Both the position numbers and the translations under genes were made by a program. From Platanthera guangdongensis (lineage: Eukaryota > Streptophyta > Magnoliopsida > Asparagales > Orchidaceae), in NCBI GenBank assembly GCA_039583875.1, contig CM077165.1:69428757-69492756 (forward strand): 64,000 nt of DNA, written 5' to 3'. The notes beneath the pieces are model-generated. The model made no database searches, was not told where the DNA came from, and saw nothing but the letters and a program-made list of their open reading frames with translations. Of the stretch, positions 32,001-43,914 are shown one piece after another (the first letter of the stretch is position 1; the number at the start of each line of letters is the position of its first letter).

Positions 32001-32460
32001 GCTTCGGCTTTACAACCTCCACTAGTTGTAAAGAACAGTTCTGCACCGGCACGAACCGCCATCACCACCTGAAGAGTAGACATCAACGTCTTGCTGGACC
32101 CCTTTAAGCCCGTAAAAGTCATCTCAACGACTTGCACCCAGCTTGACTTCCTTGCGACCGCAATCAATATAGGCTTGCTGCTCCGAGAGCTAGTCCATGC
32201 CAAATATAACGTCGAACTCCACCAACGGAAGTAACGACGCTTGAAGATCAAACTCCTGATTCCCAATGCGAATCTTCATGCTACAGATTCTATCCGCTCG
32301 CATCGAACACCCATTGGGCAACAACACATCCAACTTATCCTTCTCCATCGAAGAAGGGACTCCGATGCGTGATATAAATCCTTCAGACAAGAAGGAGTGT
32401 GAAGCTCCCGTATCGAAGAGTGCTCTTTGCCGGATTTTCACAAATCAAAACAAATCCTAA
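29071..32460 (-). pseudogene. Element F pol: protease, RT, RNase H, integrase, chromodomain-like end, broken
   Basis: Gypsy order on the minus strand. Protease LFDTGASHSF (32441 on). RT from [14 protein letters not shown], interrupted by a Tyr-to-TAA stop near 31711, to [10 protein letters not shown] near 31410. RNase [10 protein letters not shown] near 30985. Integrase zinc-binding HHTKYSIHPG..CQTC (about 30335-30190). Integrase core 30159-29554. Its first Asp (SMDFV) and second Asp (YRDGRF) remain, but the catalytic Glu of QTERVN is Lys (codon 29827-29829). The C-terminal part 29514-29071 contains LGPFEVLERVGEVAYRL and a chromodomain-like VRWDNCGREELSWERE, which places it with chromoviruses. 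Several frameshifts and stops. Inactive. Confidence 0.88.
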
Positions 32461-32639
32461 ACAAGCAGTGGTAAGGGTAACATGTGCATAACAAGTATTT
32501 AAAGAAATTAACTTGCTATAAATTAAACCGTACCTGTCACCACATCCGCCTGTTTGATGGCCTCCTATTGGCCAAGATTATACACCCTTGGTTGGGCCGG
32601 AGCATAATGGGACGCGGTCGACTCCACCGCCTTGCCCTT

Positions 32640-33690
32640 CTCTTCATAAGTCGCTTCCGGCTTCATTTCGGACTTGGGACGTCCGCTCCAACAATCGCGG
32701 GCAAAGTGCCCCGACTTTCCACAAGTGAAACATGCACCTGGGTTCGACCCGTAGTCGACCTAGAAGCACCAGATGAAGGAGCTGGTCCCGAAGTCCTATG
32801 CTTCTTAAAGAATCTCCGATAGCCGGACTTTGAAGTAGTCGGCAACTTTGAACTCAGATTTCTTATCATCAATGCTCTTCTTTGCTTGTACATTCTTCAT
32901 GCCCTTCTCCAAGGACCGGGCCGTGTTGACCAAGCACAAGAAACCCTGCGTCATCGGCCCTGAGAGTAGTAACCTCAACTCATCTCTCAACCCTTTCGTA
33001 GAATCGATTCGTCTTGCGCTCCTCATCCGTAATGGTGGAGCTAGCATAACGACTCAAACGAGTAAACTCGTGGAGATATTCATCCACGGTACTGTCCCCT
33101 TGAAACAACTTCAAGAACTCATTCTCCAACGCTATCCTCTGCGCTGAAGGGAGGTATCTAGCCAAGAACAATCTCGAGAACTCCTCCATCGAGACATCAA
33201 CAAGTTTCCTACCTCTCAATAGATGCAGCTCCAATCCTTCCCACCACATTCTCGCTTCACCGTCCAAAAGGAACGTAGCAATGGTGTTCATTTGCCACTC
33301 CTCCATCTCCGTTGCTGTCATGACTCTCTTCCCCCTGGAGAGCCTTCAGCTTCAGATGGGGTTCCCAACCCCGAGAATACCGGAGGATTAAAGCTCATGA
33401 CATGCTTGAGCTGTCTCTCGGTTGCCCTCCTTGGCACTACCGGTTCCTCTACCACCTGCTCCACTCTTCGCTACTCAGCCGCTTGCAGCGATACCTGCTC
33501 CATCGCAGGAGAGGGCTGATGATATTTGCCTTGCAGGCTGCGCATTAATCATGGCCAACACTGCTTCGGCCACCAATCGTATGGTCTCAGCCGATAGAGG
33601 TGTTGCAGGAGCTTCATTAGGTGCACTGCTAGCCTCAGAAACTCGACGTTCCGACGGCCCAACACCACTTCTGGTCACCTATAGTGGTAC
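32640..33690 (-). pseudogene. Element F gag (full unit), broken
   Basis: Homologous to 25644-26580 but complete at the 3' end. Pieces: 33678-33475 (RSGVGPSERRVSEAS...), 33321-32980 (FLLDGEARMWWEGLELHLL, EFSRLFLARYLPS, VDEYLHEFTRLSRYA), 33047-32805 (SGPMTQGFLCLVNTARSLE), and a CCHC knuckle CFTCGKSGHFARDC at about 32723-32682. The frame changes at least three times, including a short deletion near 33340. The homologous N-terminal position reads GTG in this copy and GTT in the second copy, so the original start codon is unclear. Confidence 0.8.
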
Positions 33691-33882
33691 AAAACACCGT
33701 TAAGCGACCAAATAAAATTGCAAACCGCAATTATAGGAACACGCAGGTTCCCCAAACACGTATATTTTCATTCCTAAGTGCACATTCATGGGTTCTTTTA
33801 CTGTTATACGATGACGCACACACATGTGCTCACCACCCCTTAAAAAGAATTCGCCCACGAATTCAATTTAAGCCTGACCAAA

Positions 33883-33903
33883 ACCAGTAGTCGGATACCA
33901 AAT
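33883..33903 (-). other. Primer-binding site of element F, degenerate
   Basis: Minus strand TGGTATCCGACTACTGG after the LTR end. Element G has TGGTATCAGACTACTGG at the same place, so the family uses an initiator-Met-type site that has drifted here. Confidence 0.7.
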
Positions 33904-36072
33904 TGTAACACCCCCTATCTGTCGCATAGCATATAGCAGTAGATCCGGCCGGGGCCGACGCCATATACCATAGACAGACTAGGTGGTTACACATGGAAAC
34001 CATCCAACCAATCATAATGTCCTACACAGAGCATTCTAGCGGAAGCAGTTTATAAGTTGCAATTAAGAACCCAGCACAAAGAGCACGAATGTCCACAAAT
34101 ACACCAAATAGGAATGTCGTACATACACGAGTACAAGCCTTAAGGCCTTACAAAATTGTTTAGTTCAATATTACATGTTTTACAAACCACGGCACGCAGG
34201 TCGGTCATACATGAGTAAAAGCAGTAAACACTCCAATTAGGCCTTCGAGGGTCGGCTTCGCAATTTGGGCTTTAGCCCGCTATTGACTGCTTAGTCCAGC
34301 AGCACCTGCAAGCAACAAAACCACCACACGGTGGCAAACAAATGCAACGGTCAGCAATGCTAACCAAATTATAACGATCCCGCCCCCAACTCGGGGCGGC
34401 AATGCTCCTTCCCTGCATTTCATTAGCATAAGCGAGCAATATAGTATTGTCACAACATCACAGGCGTAGGCTCGCACGGCCACACACCCGTGCACTCAGG
34501 GCACATTCTCAGTGAACCGGCCAATGTCATGTCAATTTAAGACATAGACATTCCGGACTCACCACCGCCACTTTGATGGCCAAACATATGAGCTATTTGT
34601 CTTCCCGGCATGGGTCACGACAATTTAAGCCATAGACCGCCGAAGACCCTCATCTATGCCAACGGCTCTAACGAACGACATAGAAATTGGTACGGTTCCA
34701 TCTAACCCGTGCTCACATCGCAATGACACTTTAAGCCATATGCGCAGGTCAAACTTCTCCCGAGTCCTATTTTCGTCACACAATTCACATAACTCGGTTA
34801 TGTTCAAGTTCGCTCTCAGGCCTCCAAGTTGGCAAGATCACGCATCCTCCCAGTTTTCCGGGTGCAACTTAGGGTTAATCCCCAAGGCTCCCTGTTGCAA
34901 ATCTACCATGTAGAAAACCCGAAAACAACCAATCGCACGGAGTCTTCTCCGGCATTTATGCAATGCAACATCGCCGATCCAGACCAACATGTCCGGATAG
35001 GCTTCACACATCATGCCTATGTCCGTTCTCGCTTACGGACTCTACACAACGGGGACTTTACATATCTACCCGAAGGAAAGCCTCCAACTCACCGTAAACT
35101 CGCGAGAGCGGGCTTCCTATGCAAAGAAGGAGAGCTTTACATGCTCAAGAAGAGAATCATTACCCTAGCGTTCCTCTTTGGCGCCATGGAAAAGTAAGCA
35201 GATGAAAAACACCACACTCTCTTTGCCTCCATAGATCCAAAGTCGGCACACAATTTGGAGCTTCGAATCTCCTCCAATGGCCGTATCTAGCTTCTTCTTC
35301 CTCCTTTGCTCTCACCTCTCTCTTGACTTAGAAAGAGAGCCACTCAAGTAAAAGTGAGGGTTTCAAAGGTCCAATCCCGGGTATATCCCATCAAGAACAA
35401 CCCCAGGCCGTTGGATCCCAAATTAAAGAAACGAACGGCCTTGATTCGGGCCTGAAAAGTAATACCTGGGCCGAACACGGCCTGGCACACGCCCTTGTAC
35501 AGGGCCGTGTCCCTCATTCGTCGTTAAAATCGACGCACCTAGAATAACACACGGGCATCCAAACACGCCCGTGTTCGACCTGACATGCCCGTGTTCCACC
35601 TGACATGCCTGTGTGATCGGCCGTGTGCCCCCATCGACACAGCCCAAAAATAACCCGAGACTCACACGGGTATTGGACACGCCCGTGTCCACTCGAACAC
35701 GCCTGGGCCAGGCTGTGTTCACTGTCTCGACACTTCGTCGAGCGAAGTTTGTCGACTGCCTGACACGGCTTTGGACACGCCCGTTTCCTAGGCCGTGTGT
35801 CTTGTCTCGACACTTCGTCGAGCAAAATTCGTCGACTCCCCGGGTCGATCGTCGACATGGGTTCGACGCGCCTGAGACACGCCCGTGTCTCAGGCCGTGT
35901 TCTCTGCTCGACGATTGTCGACTCCAAAATCGTCGACCTCTCGACCAAATCGTCGACTCCAGCTTGACACGCCCTGGGACACGCCCGGTGTCCCAGGCCG
36001 TGTGCCTCCTGCCATATTCCAAATTTGGCCCAAAACATCCCCCATCGAACTTTTGAGTTTCGGGGCGTTATA
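33904..36072 (-). repeat. 5' LTR of element F
   Basis: 2169 bp, colinear with 26826-29008 with many small differences. The terminal CA is TA at 36071-36072. Near-palindromes GACACG..CGTGTC and CGTCGA motifs cluster at 35470-36005. Minus-strand frames of up to 199 codons (36038-35423) cross this cluster and are repeat artefacts. Confidence 0.9.
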
Positions 36073-36077
36073 GGCCG

Positions 36078-36157
36078 CCCCCTTGTCCGCTGATTACCAA
36101 GGCGGTGTGCGGCCCGGTTGGCCTACATCTCGGTCCATATGGGCGGCCGTGCAAGGT
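36078..36157. other. Short GC-rich flank of element F
   Basis: Resembles in composition and phrasing (CGGCCCGGTTGGCCT...ATCTCGG) the stretch at 25010-25060 on the other side of element F. No gene. Confidence 0.4.
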
Positions 36158-36596
36158 TGTAAAACCCCTGGTTTTTTAAAGGTTTATTTAAAACCCCTTT
36201 AGTGACGTATTATGACGTTAGGGCATTTACGTTGACGCGTAGTTGGTGGGTATTGTTGTCTGAGCATGACTTTTGCTCGTTGGTATCGAAGGTTTAGGTA
36301 AGGCAAAATTAGTTTGGCTAATTTCTCTTGTGTTTGACATTCTCTTGCGAGCCGGGGTTCGTTTTGGAACACGATGGAGCATTTTTGGGATATTTGGTAT
36401 TTTTCTTTTGGGGAGTGTTTACCTGAGTTTGGTTTGTCAGATTTCGATTTCGACTTCACCGTTGGATTCGTAGTGTCGATATTTAGTTACGATGCAATTT
36501 TCATAGAAATCTTAGTTTGTGCGAGTTTTAGTCATTTGAAAGTTTTAAATATAATAATAATATATTATATTATTTGTTCCATATAAATTTGTTCCA

Positions 36597-36604
36597 TATA
36601 AATA
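36597..36604 (+). promoter_or_regulatory. TATA box in the unassigned LTR-like region
   Basis: CATATAAATAGCC about 440 bp after the TGTAAAACCCC start, followed by a CT-rich leader 'cttcttcc'. The position fits an LTR promoter. Confidence 0.4.
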
Positions 36605-37406
36605 GCCTTACGATAAGACAAAAACCCTATTCATCTTCTTCCTTAAAACTGTCAGCTGTATTGCGGAAGACGGGAGCGGCGACCTTGTGTGGCCTTCGAC
36701 CATTGCTTGTCGGAGCTCTGGTGCTTGAAATCGTTGATGGTGAGTAGATATGATTAGCTCTCACCGAGATATACATTTCTACGGTGAGTTTTCCTGTTTC
36801 TTGGATTTTTATAGATTAAAGTATGGAGTTTTGACCTTCTCTCCACTCAAAAAGTTTCATGTTTTGCAGCTTATGTATTTTTACGTCCAGATCTGTGTGA
36901 AGGAGCGCTGGTGTTTCCGAAGTTCGGCGATGATTTGAGGCAAGTGGCGGTTTTCCCCCTTGCTCATTCTTTGTTTCCTATTATCTTGTTTCCTTCACTA
37001 TATATAAATTGAGATTAGGGTAGAGTTTGGCCATTTATACCTGCTTCTTAGTGCGAAATTTCTGGTCAAGGGCCATTCTCCATATTTGATTGTTAGTATG
37101 AGTTAGATTTGTCGTCTCTCGGCTGATAGTGTTTAAAGCTGTCGATTTTCACCTATTACCCTAACTAAATACATCTTATATGACTGTTAGCCTAGGCAAA
37201 ATTCGTCGAGTGTCGGGCTGTCTGTTAATCTGTCTAGATTTTGCTTATGCCACTATTAGTGTAAGCCAGGATTAGTCGTATTAGGAAGGTTAGAATTCAT
37301 CGAATATAGTTGGATTTTTTGGTCTAAGTAAAATTCGGCGAGTATCAGTAGGAGCAGAATCAAATTTGTTAAGTATCCGATGTATTTTCGTCGGATAATG
37401 CTTGGA

Positions 37407-37850
37407 GTTGAGTGGTCTGTGAGGCTAAGACAAAAGTGTTTAGTTCGTTTAATGCACTCAACGCGGCGTTGAGTGAAGTTCACTTGGCGTTGAGTGGTCT
37501 GCGGGGCTAAGGCATAAGCATTAAGTGTGCTGAATGCACTCAACGCGACATTGAGCGAAGTTCACTTGGCGTTGAGTGGTTCGTGAGGCTATGACAAAAG
37601 CGTTGAGCGCGCTGAATGTACTCAATGTGGCATTGAGTGATGTTCACTTGGCGTTGAGTGGTCTGTGAGTATAGGGCAAAAGCATTGAGTGCGCTGAATG
37701 CACACAATGAGGCATTGAATGAAACATCGTTGAGTGAAACCTTGGCGTTGAGTAGCTTCGAGACTAAGTCAAAAGCATTGAGCAGACTCAACATTTGAGT
37801 GGACTCAACACGACATTAAGTGAAGGTATTTTCGCTGAGTAATCTGGTTG
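37407..37850 (+). repeat. 82-bp tandem repeat, about five units
   Basis: The phrase GTTGAGTGGTCTGTGAGGCT recurs at 37407, 37489, 37571 and 37653 (exact 82-bp spacing) and at 37747 in diverged form. Each unit contains CACTCAACGC and GCGTTGAGTG arms facing each other, so every unit can fold. Confidence 0.9.
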
Positions 37851-38137
37851 GATTTGAGTGCGTTGAATGCACTCAATGTGGCGTCGAGTGTACTCGACAC
37901 TTTTACCATAGACTTAGAAATTTTTTCGGATTATGCTGAATTCATCATGTATGACTTAGATTGGCTATCACATGGGAATTTTCTTCCTTTATGTAAAGGA
38001 GAGTTTTTGTATCCTAGTGGAGGTTATAGGTGTTTATGGATGTTATGTGTGGCCTTTGGTTGGTAATGGATAAAGGACCCCCAACCTAGTGCCAAATTAT
38101 GAATCATTATATTGTTGGGCTTGTTTTTGGTATGTGT

Positions 38138-38345
38138 GTTGAGTTGGACAATGTTACCACCACCAAGCACCTTGTTTATATATTTTTTGATTGTTAGGTT
38201 GATTTGGATAATGTTACCACCACCCTAGTGTCTCGTTGAGAGTATTGGAATGTCGAGTTGTGTTTTACAATGTTGCCACCACCTCAGTACCTTCTTAAAA
38301 TATGTTGGGTCTGTAAGTTCGGGTTGGACAATGTGGCCACTAACT
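38138..38345 (+). repeat. 60-bp tandem repeat, four units
   Basis: The core ACAATGTTACCACCACC and variants recur at about 38148, 38208, 38267 and 38328. Units are diverged but the 59-60 bp period is clear. Confidence 0.85.
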
Positions 38346-38614
38346 AATGACCATTTCTTACCAGTGTTAATGATTCATATGAGTAGAGTTATTAAGTCTC
38401 TTTACTCGTATTGTACAGATATATGTCATTATGCTTACTTTTGCAGATATTCTCGAAGCACGGCTTCGTTTCACACTTGGTGCAACTATCTTACTTTTGA
38501 ACTCAATAAGTAAATCTTTTACCATTGTCATAAGTTTAATTGATCAGATTTGACAGCTTCATTATGTTTGGGTTGGTAACCCTTTATTTCTTTTTAGTTT
38601 ATTGCTAACCTTTT

Positions 38615-40642
38615 TGAAAGATATTGTACCTACTCACCTAGAGGGGGGGGGGTGAATAGGTGACTTAAATCTTTTTAACTTTTTAGGCAGAATTCAGAAT
38701 ATATCACAGAGTTCTAGTTACTTTATCACAGCAAACATGCAACAATCACAGAATTACACAAGCACACAGTGAACACACAGGTTTATAGTGGTTCCCCAAG
38801 GTTTGGGTACATCCACTTTCCCCCTTCGCCTATCTAGTAGTGTACTAGATTCGGCCAAACTCCTCCACTATCTCAGATCCTCAGATCTTACACTCAGAAC
38901 CCCAAAACAGGTTCCTACAGCTCAGGCCCAAGGCCCTACAACTCAGTCTTCTCCAAAGACCTACACTCAGCTTCTTCACAAAGCCTACACTCAGCCACAA
39001 CAGGCCTACAGTCAGCCACAATAGGCCAACACTCAGAGATACAGATCTCCTACACTCAGGCACACAGGCCCTACACTCAGCCTTTATAATTACAGGCTTA
39101 CAAACTCAAATCCCTAAGGATCCTACAAGATAATATGAATACAAAATGTAAACCCTACAACTCAGAGAAAAGAGAGAAGAGTTGTGAGTTTCTTGATGAG
39201 TTCTAGGAAGAACTCAGCTGAGATCAATCTGACTTGGCTTTCTTCAAAGCTTCTTGAATGTAGAACACAATAAGATTAATCTCCTCTGCAGTTGATCCTT
39301 GATCTCTGCTACTTAAGATCCAGAACAAAATCTGAACCCTTCTTCTCAGCCTGGTTCCAACGGCTGACTTCTTGGAAGGAGCTCTCTCTCTCCAACTTCT
39401 TAGATCTTCACTAGATTCTTCAATGAATAGCTAGATCTTCTTTTTATTACTTGATCATCTGTTTCTGTAGACAGTATAAGCCTATTTATAGGCCTTCTTC
39501 ATGGTAACCGGCTGGTCCGGTTCATAACTGATTTCTGACAACTCTGACAGGTGCAGTAGACCGGCTGGAATGGCAGCTGTCAAGTCATCCAGTCAGTTCT
39601 TGAAAATTCTGTAACTGTCTGAAGGTGTCGAGACTGTCTGTCTTTAAGTGTCGACACTTATAGACTAAGTGTCGACACAAGTTGACTAAGTGTCGACACT
39701 AGCCTTCAAGGTGTTGACACAACTCCTTGTGTTGTAGAATTCACTTCTCGGCACAGCTTCTTCATCATATGTCGACACTGATATTGAGTGTCGACACAAC
39801 TCCTTGTTCTTCAGCACTTAGTTGAATTCTTGTAAGTGTTGACACAACACCTTTGTGTCGACACATCTTCATGTGTTGAACTTATTCAGTGTCGACACAT
39901 CTTCTTGGTGTTGACACATGCCTTCTGTGTTGATACTTACTGAGTGTCGACACTGCTCCATGTGTCGACACATTCTTCTTCTGTTGAGACTCTGGCTGAG
40001 TGTCGACACATCTCCTTAGTGTCGACACTTGTACTTAGAATTTTGTTGAACTTTGCTAAGTGTCGACACAGCTCCTTGTATCGACACTTTCTTCAAGTGT
40101 TGAGTCTTTTGCTGAGTGTAGACACATTCTTTCTTATGTCGACACTTTCTTCAAGTGTTGACTCTTCTGCTGAGTGTCGACACATTCCTCTAGGTGTCGA
40201 CACTTATACTTAGAATCTACAAACTTTTGCTGAGTGTCGACACAGACTCCAAGTGTCGACACTTTCTGATGTAGATACAGTTCCTCTAGGTGTCGACACA
40301 ACTGTTAAGTGTCGACACTGCTTCACTGCACTTTTCTTCATTGAGTGTCAACACAGCTCCTTGTGTCGACACTTTCTATCTTGTGTCGACTCTGCATCCT
40401 TGGTGTCGACACAATGACTCCAAGTGTCGACACTGCTTGCCTGGGTATCGACACAAGTCTTCTTAAGTGTCGAAACTTTGCTCCTGGGTGTCGACACATG
40501 GACTTAGAATCTTTTCAGCTTTCCCTGTAAATACTTGACCTGCACAACTAAACTCAAAATACATCAAATACATTTTGATGTATATCATTGAGTAGGGTGA
40601 GGCTTCTTCAAATCAGGTACATTTAAACCAATGTACCCAACA
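38615..40642 (-). repeat. 3' LTR of element B
   Basis: 2028 bp. On the plus strand it begins TGAAAGATATTG with CACCTAGAGGGGGG... and ends ...CAATGTACCCAACA. Palindrome array at about 39620-40500, minus-strand TATAAATA at 39483-39490, AACCGG/CCGGTT arms at 39506-39522. The palindromes are more mutated than in A or C: many read GTGTTGACAC or GTGTCAACAC, a C-to-T change at the central CpG. Confidence 0.9.
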
Positions 40643-40656
40643 ATCTCCCCCTATTT
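40643..40656 (-). other. Polypurine tract of element B
   Basis: Minus strand AAATAGGGGGAGAT directly before TGTTGGG. Most intact form of this tract in the window. Confidence 0.85.
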
Positions 40657-40917
40657 GGAGAAGTCATAACCCTTAGTCAATGATATACACTATACAGAAT
40701 AAAATCATAGCATGATGTAAAACAGGGTTATATAACAGGGCAAACATAAACATGTATTAATCAAAACATGTAAACACAGATATCATCTCAGAACAATTAT
40801 GAAATAGATTTATAACACATCTCATTGTTCTAACACTTTGTCATATTCATCATTCAAAAATTTATAGAGTGTTTTAAAATCAACATATTACAACTGTAAA
40901 CTTAAGATAAATCTATT

Positions 40918-43758
40918 CTAATTCTGATCAGCCTCCTTAATCACAATTCCTTTTCATGATTGTACTTTGGCTTGAACAGGGTCTTCAGCAACTTCAGTAT
41001 CAGCAGGCTTCTTGCCTTTCAGATCCTTTTTCTTTTGCTCTTCAGCTTTAATCTTTTGCCTCTCAAAATAATGATAAGGCTTGGGAAAGTACTTGCTAGG
41101 CTCCTGGGCAGTAGGAGGTAGCTTTCCCATCTTTGCCTTTCTTCTATATTACACTATGGATTCTTGCCTTGTCTCATGCTTTCTCCATTCTAGCTCAGAA
41201 AACCATTTGTTTCAGTCTTGTATATTATCTTTTGCAGCCTTCCATGTAGTTAAGATAATGTTTCTTGAAGTGGGGCTCCACTGTTCAAAATCTGGTCTTT
41301 GTTCAGCTTGCTCTCTGAACCTCTTTTTAGACAGTCTGGCTTCTTGCTCTTTCAGCAAAGCTTCTTGCATAGCCTCAGATACTGGCTGAACCACTTTCTC
41401 TATAATGACATTTTACTGTCCCCCAGGTGGGCTATACATTAATTGTATATCAGCTTGAACCATATCAAAATCTGGAGGAGGGTAGATGACTTGAGCCACT
41501 TCAGGTTGCTCCCCTCCTAGATATGCAGGATGTATCCCAGATTCTGCTACATTATCATCATCACATAAAGGAGGATAACCAAGAGTTGCTCTGATAGAAT
41601 TATAAATCCATTTGGCATGATCAGAGCTAGCTTTAACTAACACCCTCTCCCCCTTTATAACTTCTCTTTCCATGTGATCTCTCAGATCATCCTTTTGAAA
41701 TCTTATTTGGTTATCCAAATAGTTTACTCCATCTTTAAAGAAAGGTTTTAACCTTTGGAGCTTTTCAGTTATCAACTTCTGAGAGTCTTTAATTGCAGAA
41801 GTAACATCAGTTAAACTCTTTTGCAATGCTTTATCAAACTCTGCTTTAGTAGTAACAGTAGAAGTAGTCAGTCCAGCAGCTATGTTCTGCATCTCAGTGA
41901 TAATGGCATTGTGAGATTCTGTCAAATTATCATTCATTCTGATCTGATTCTCCAGTACATAGCCTTGCTTCACTTCAAGTTCATCCACTTGAGCTTTTAT
42001 CTTCTCTTGATGAGTAGTTAAGTAGACTACTGCATTCCCTCCCTTGTGGAAGCAGTCAGTCATCTCCTTCTTATTGAGATTCATCTCAAATCTTATGGAC
42101 TTAATATCCTGGGCTAGATCAAACTGTAAAGATTTGTGCCCCTCATCCACATATGTTTCTAAAGCCTTCCTTTGCTCATCAAGCTTGATTTGCATTGCAA
42201 CCATCATGGAGCTGAAATCTACAAATGGTGTTGGCTGCAATGTAGGATGAGGTACTATAGTTTGTAGAGCTTTCTTATAAGTCTAGCTCCTTCTCTTGAA
42301 AACTTGGAATTTCCTTTTCTTTGCTCTGGCAGCTTCCTCATCTTCAGATGCTGATGTGCTTGCAATTTCTACCCTCTCCTTAGGACTTGGAGGTAACTCC
42401 TTCTGCACTTCTGTTGCCTTCCTTGTTGTTTCCTCAACATGAACTCCTTGCTCCCCCTCAACAGAAGCATTCTCCCCCTCAACAGCAACACTTTCCTTTT
42501 CAAAGTCTGTTTGATCCAGATTGAGGAAAAGATCTTCCATTGTATATTCTTGTGGAGAATGGGCTGGAGAAACTCTTGGCTCATCTACTACTGGATCAGA
42601 TACTACTTGAACTGTAACAGATGTGTCCTTCATGATAACATCTGGGGGTTGACTATCAATCCGAGTTTGCTGATTAACATTATTTAAGGAATCAGACAAA
42701 ACATTATCCTCTATAGGGAAAACTAAGTTATTGATTTGAGTGAGTACCTCAAGAATGATATGGGTGGATTTTTCACTTTCAAGAGGAGTTGGCTCTTCCA
42801 CAACTAGAGGCTCCCCCTGGGTAGAATCCTGTTGAATGGGGCTAGCTTGAGGTAGCTCCTCCTGCCTCTCTGCAGCATCTTGTTGAGCTGGAGACCTCCC
42901 AGCATTTCCTTCTACATCCTCATCAGGAGAAAAGACAACTTGCTCTTCACTACCAGAGCTGCTAGATGAATCCTGAGCCACTGGGGCTGTCTTCTTCTTC
43001 TTCTGTAGGGGTGTTACTTTCTCAGGAGTTATTTTCTCAGTTGTAGGCATTTCCTTAGACAAAACCCTATCCCATTTGGAAAAGTGTCTCATGTCCATTT
43101 TCCTCATATGATTGATTTTAGTTCCTGCAGCTTGACTCATAACTTCTGGTATACTACCAGCCAAGTATAGACTTAAGATCCTACCCAAATTGGGCTTCTT
43201 CAGACTTTCTTTAATCTTATCAAATAATACTGCAGACCAATCAGTAGTTAGTTGAAAGATAATCCTTGTCATGATGCTGAACATATAAGCTGAAATCCTG
43301 TTATGTCCTCCAGACTTGCACAAGATAACCTTCCCAACAATTTCAGATAGAAATTTCCCTTGGTTGTTCATGCCTTTCCTATTGAATACAGATCCAATTT
43401 TTAGTTTGGAATCCAGTCCACACCAAGTTAAAGCTTCTCTGGTCTTTGAAGCAGTAACTTCATCTTCTTCCTTTGTCCTTGGGAGGTTTAATACCTTTCT
43501 CAAACTCTTTGGTGAGACCTTCACATTTTCACCATGAACCCTAGACTTGATCTTGAATCCATTGTCATCTAGGGTTGCTCCATTTAGAAATTCTAATACT
43601 TCTTTCTTCCAGATCTTTGTGGGATCTGAAACAAGAAATTCTAACCCTGAGTTTGCGACTAGGGTTACCACATCTTTGATCTCTTGTTCTGCATCGTCAA
43701 ACGCATTCCGTACCAATTCATAGCCTTCATTCACGTTCTCCCCAAGCTTTGGCGTCAT
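40918..43758 (-). pseudogene. Element B extra ORF (ORF2), nearly full length with a few nonsense changes
   Basis: Best preserved copy for reading the protein. Start MTPKLGENVNEGYEL at 43758. The first 491 codons are open: N-terminal globular domain to about residue 240, a Lys-rich then Ser/Glu-rich linker (residues about 245-440), and the basic segment RAKKRKFQVFKRRS just before the first stop at 42283-42285 (CAG to TAG). Then 275 codons of mostly helical, coiled-coil-like sequence with QIKLDEQRKALETYVDEGHK, YPPLCDDDNVAESGI and YPPPDFDMV, stop at 41413-41415 (CAA to TAA), then TGA near 41212. No signal peptide, membrane segment or furin-like site seen. Function unknown. A virion-associated or nuclear-trafficking role would be a guess. 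Confidence 0.75.
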
Positions 43759-43914
43759 TAGGGTTTGAAGAATTTGACTGGAGAGAAGAGAGGTGTCGAC
43801 ACCAACTTCCTAGATGTGTCGACACCTTTTCCTTGAAGTGTTGACACCACTTTTCTGTGTCGACACAGATAACTCTGTGTGTCAACACCTTTTTACTTAG
43901 CCATTTCTGTAAAC
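43759..43914 (-). other. Shortened spacer between pol and ORF2 of element B
   Basis: Only about 155 bp, against about 500 bp in A and C. It keeps about four palindrome-like sites and the final leader before the ATG but lacks the TATA box. The missing part is bounded by palindrome copies, as expected for a deletion between repeats. Confidence 0.7.

Larger units (their letters stand above)
25069..36072 (-). mobile_element. Element F: Tekay/Del-like chromovirus in recombinant LTR-internal-LTR-internal-LTR form
   Basis: Minus-strand order: complete LTR (36072-33904), full-length internal region with gag, protease, RT, RNase H, integrase and chromodomain-like end (33903-29009), complete LTR (29008-26826), a second internal region with only gag (26825-about 25644), and a partial LTR (about 25643-25069). 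Flanking 5-mers are GGTCG (25064-25068) and GGCCG (36073-36077), one mismatch from a target duplication around the whole structure. That fits one original insertion enlarged by unequal recombination and then trimmed. Confidence 0.85.
36158..38614 (+). mobile_element. Probable LTR or LTR fragment of an unassigned gypsy-like element
   Basis: Starts TGTAAAACCCC, a common start for plant gypsy LTRs. A TATA box at 36597-36604 is followed by a leader (36620-36740). It contains an 82-bp and a 60-bp tandem repeat and no pol or gag motif. The right edge is the insertion point of element B at 38614/38615, so the sequence may continue beyond B. No frame longer than 95 codons, none recognisable. The alternative is anonymous host intergenic sequence. 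Confidence 0.4.

Noticed and set aside
35423..36038. Minus-strand frames of 174-199 codons
   Set aside because: They lie wholly within a chromovirus LTR, across near-palindromic repeats, and are not conserved as frames in the other LTR copy.
36158..38614. Host gene with promoter and introns
   Set aside because: A TATA box and leader are present, but no frame above 95 codons, no coding motif, and tandem repeats occupy the downstream part. An LTR is the better reading.
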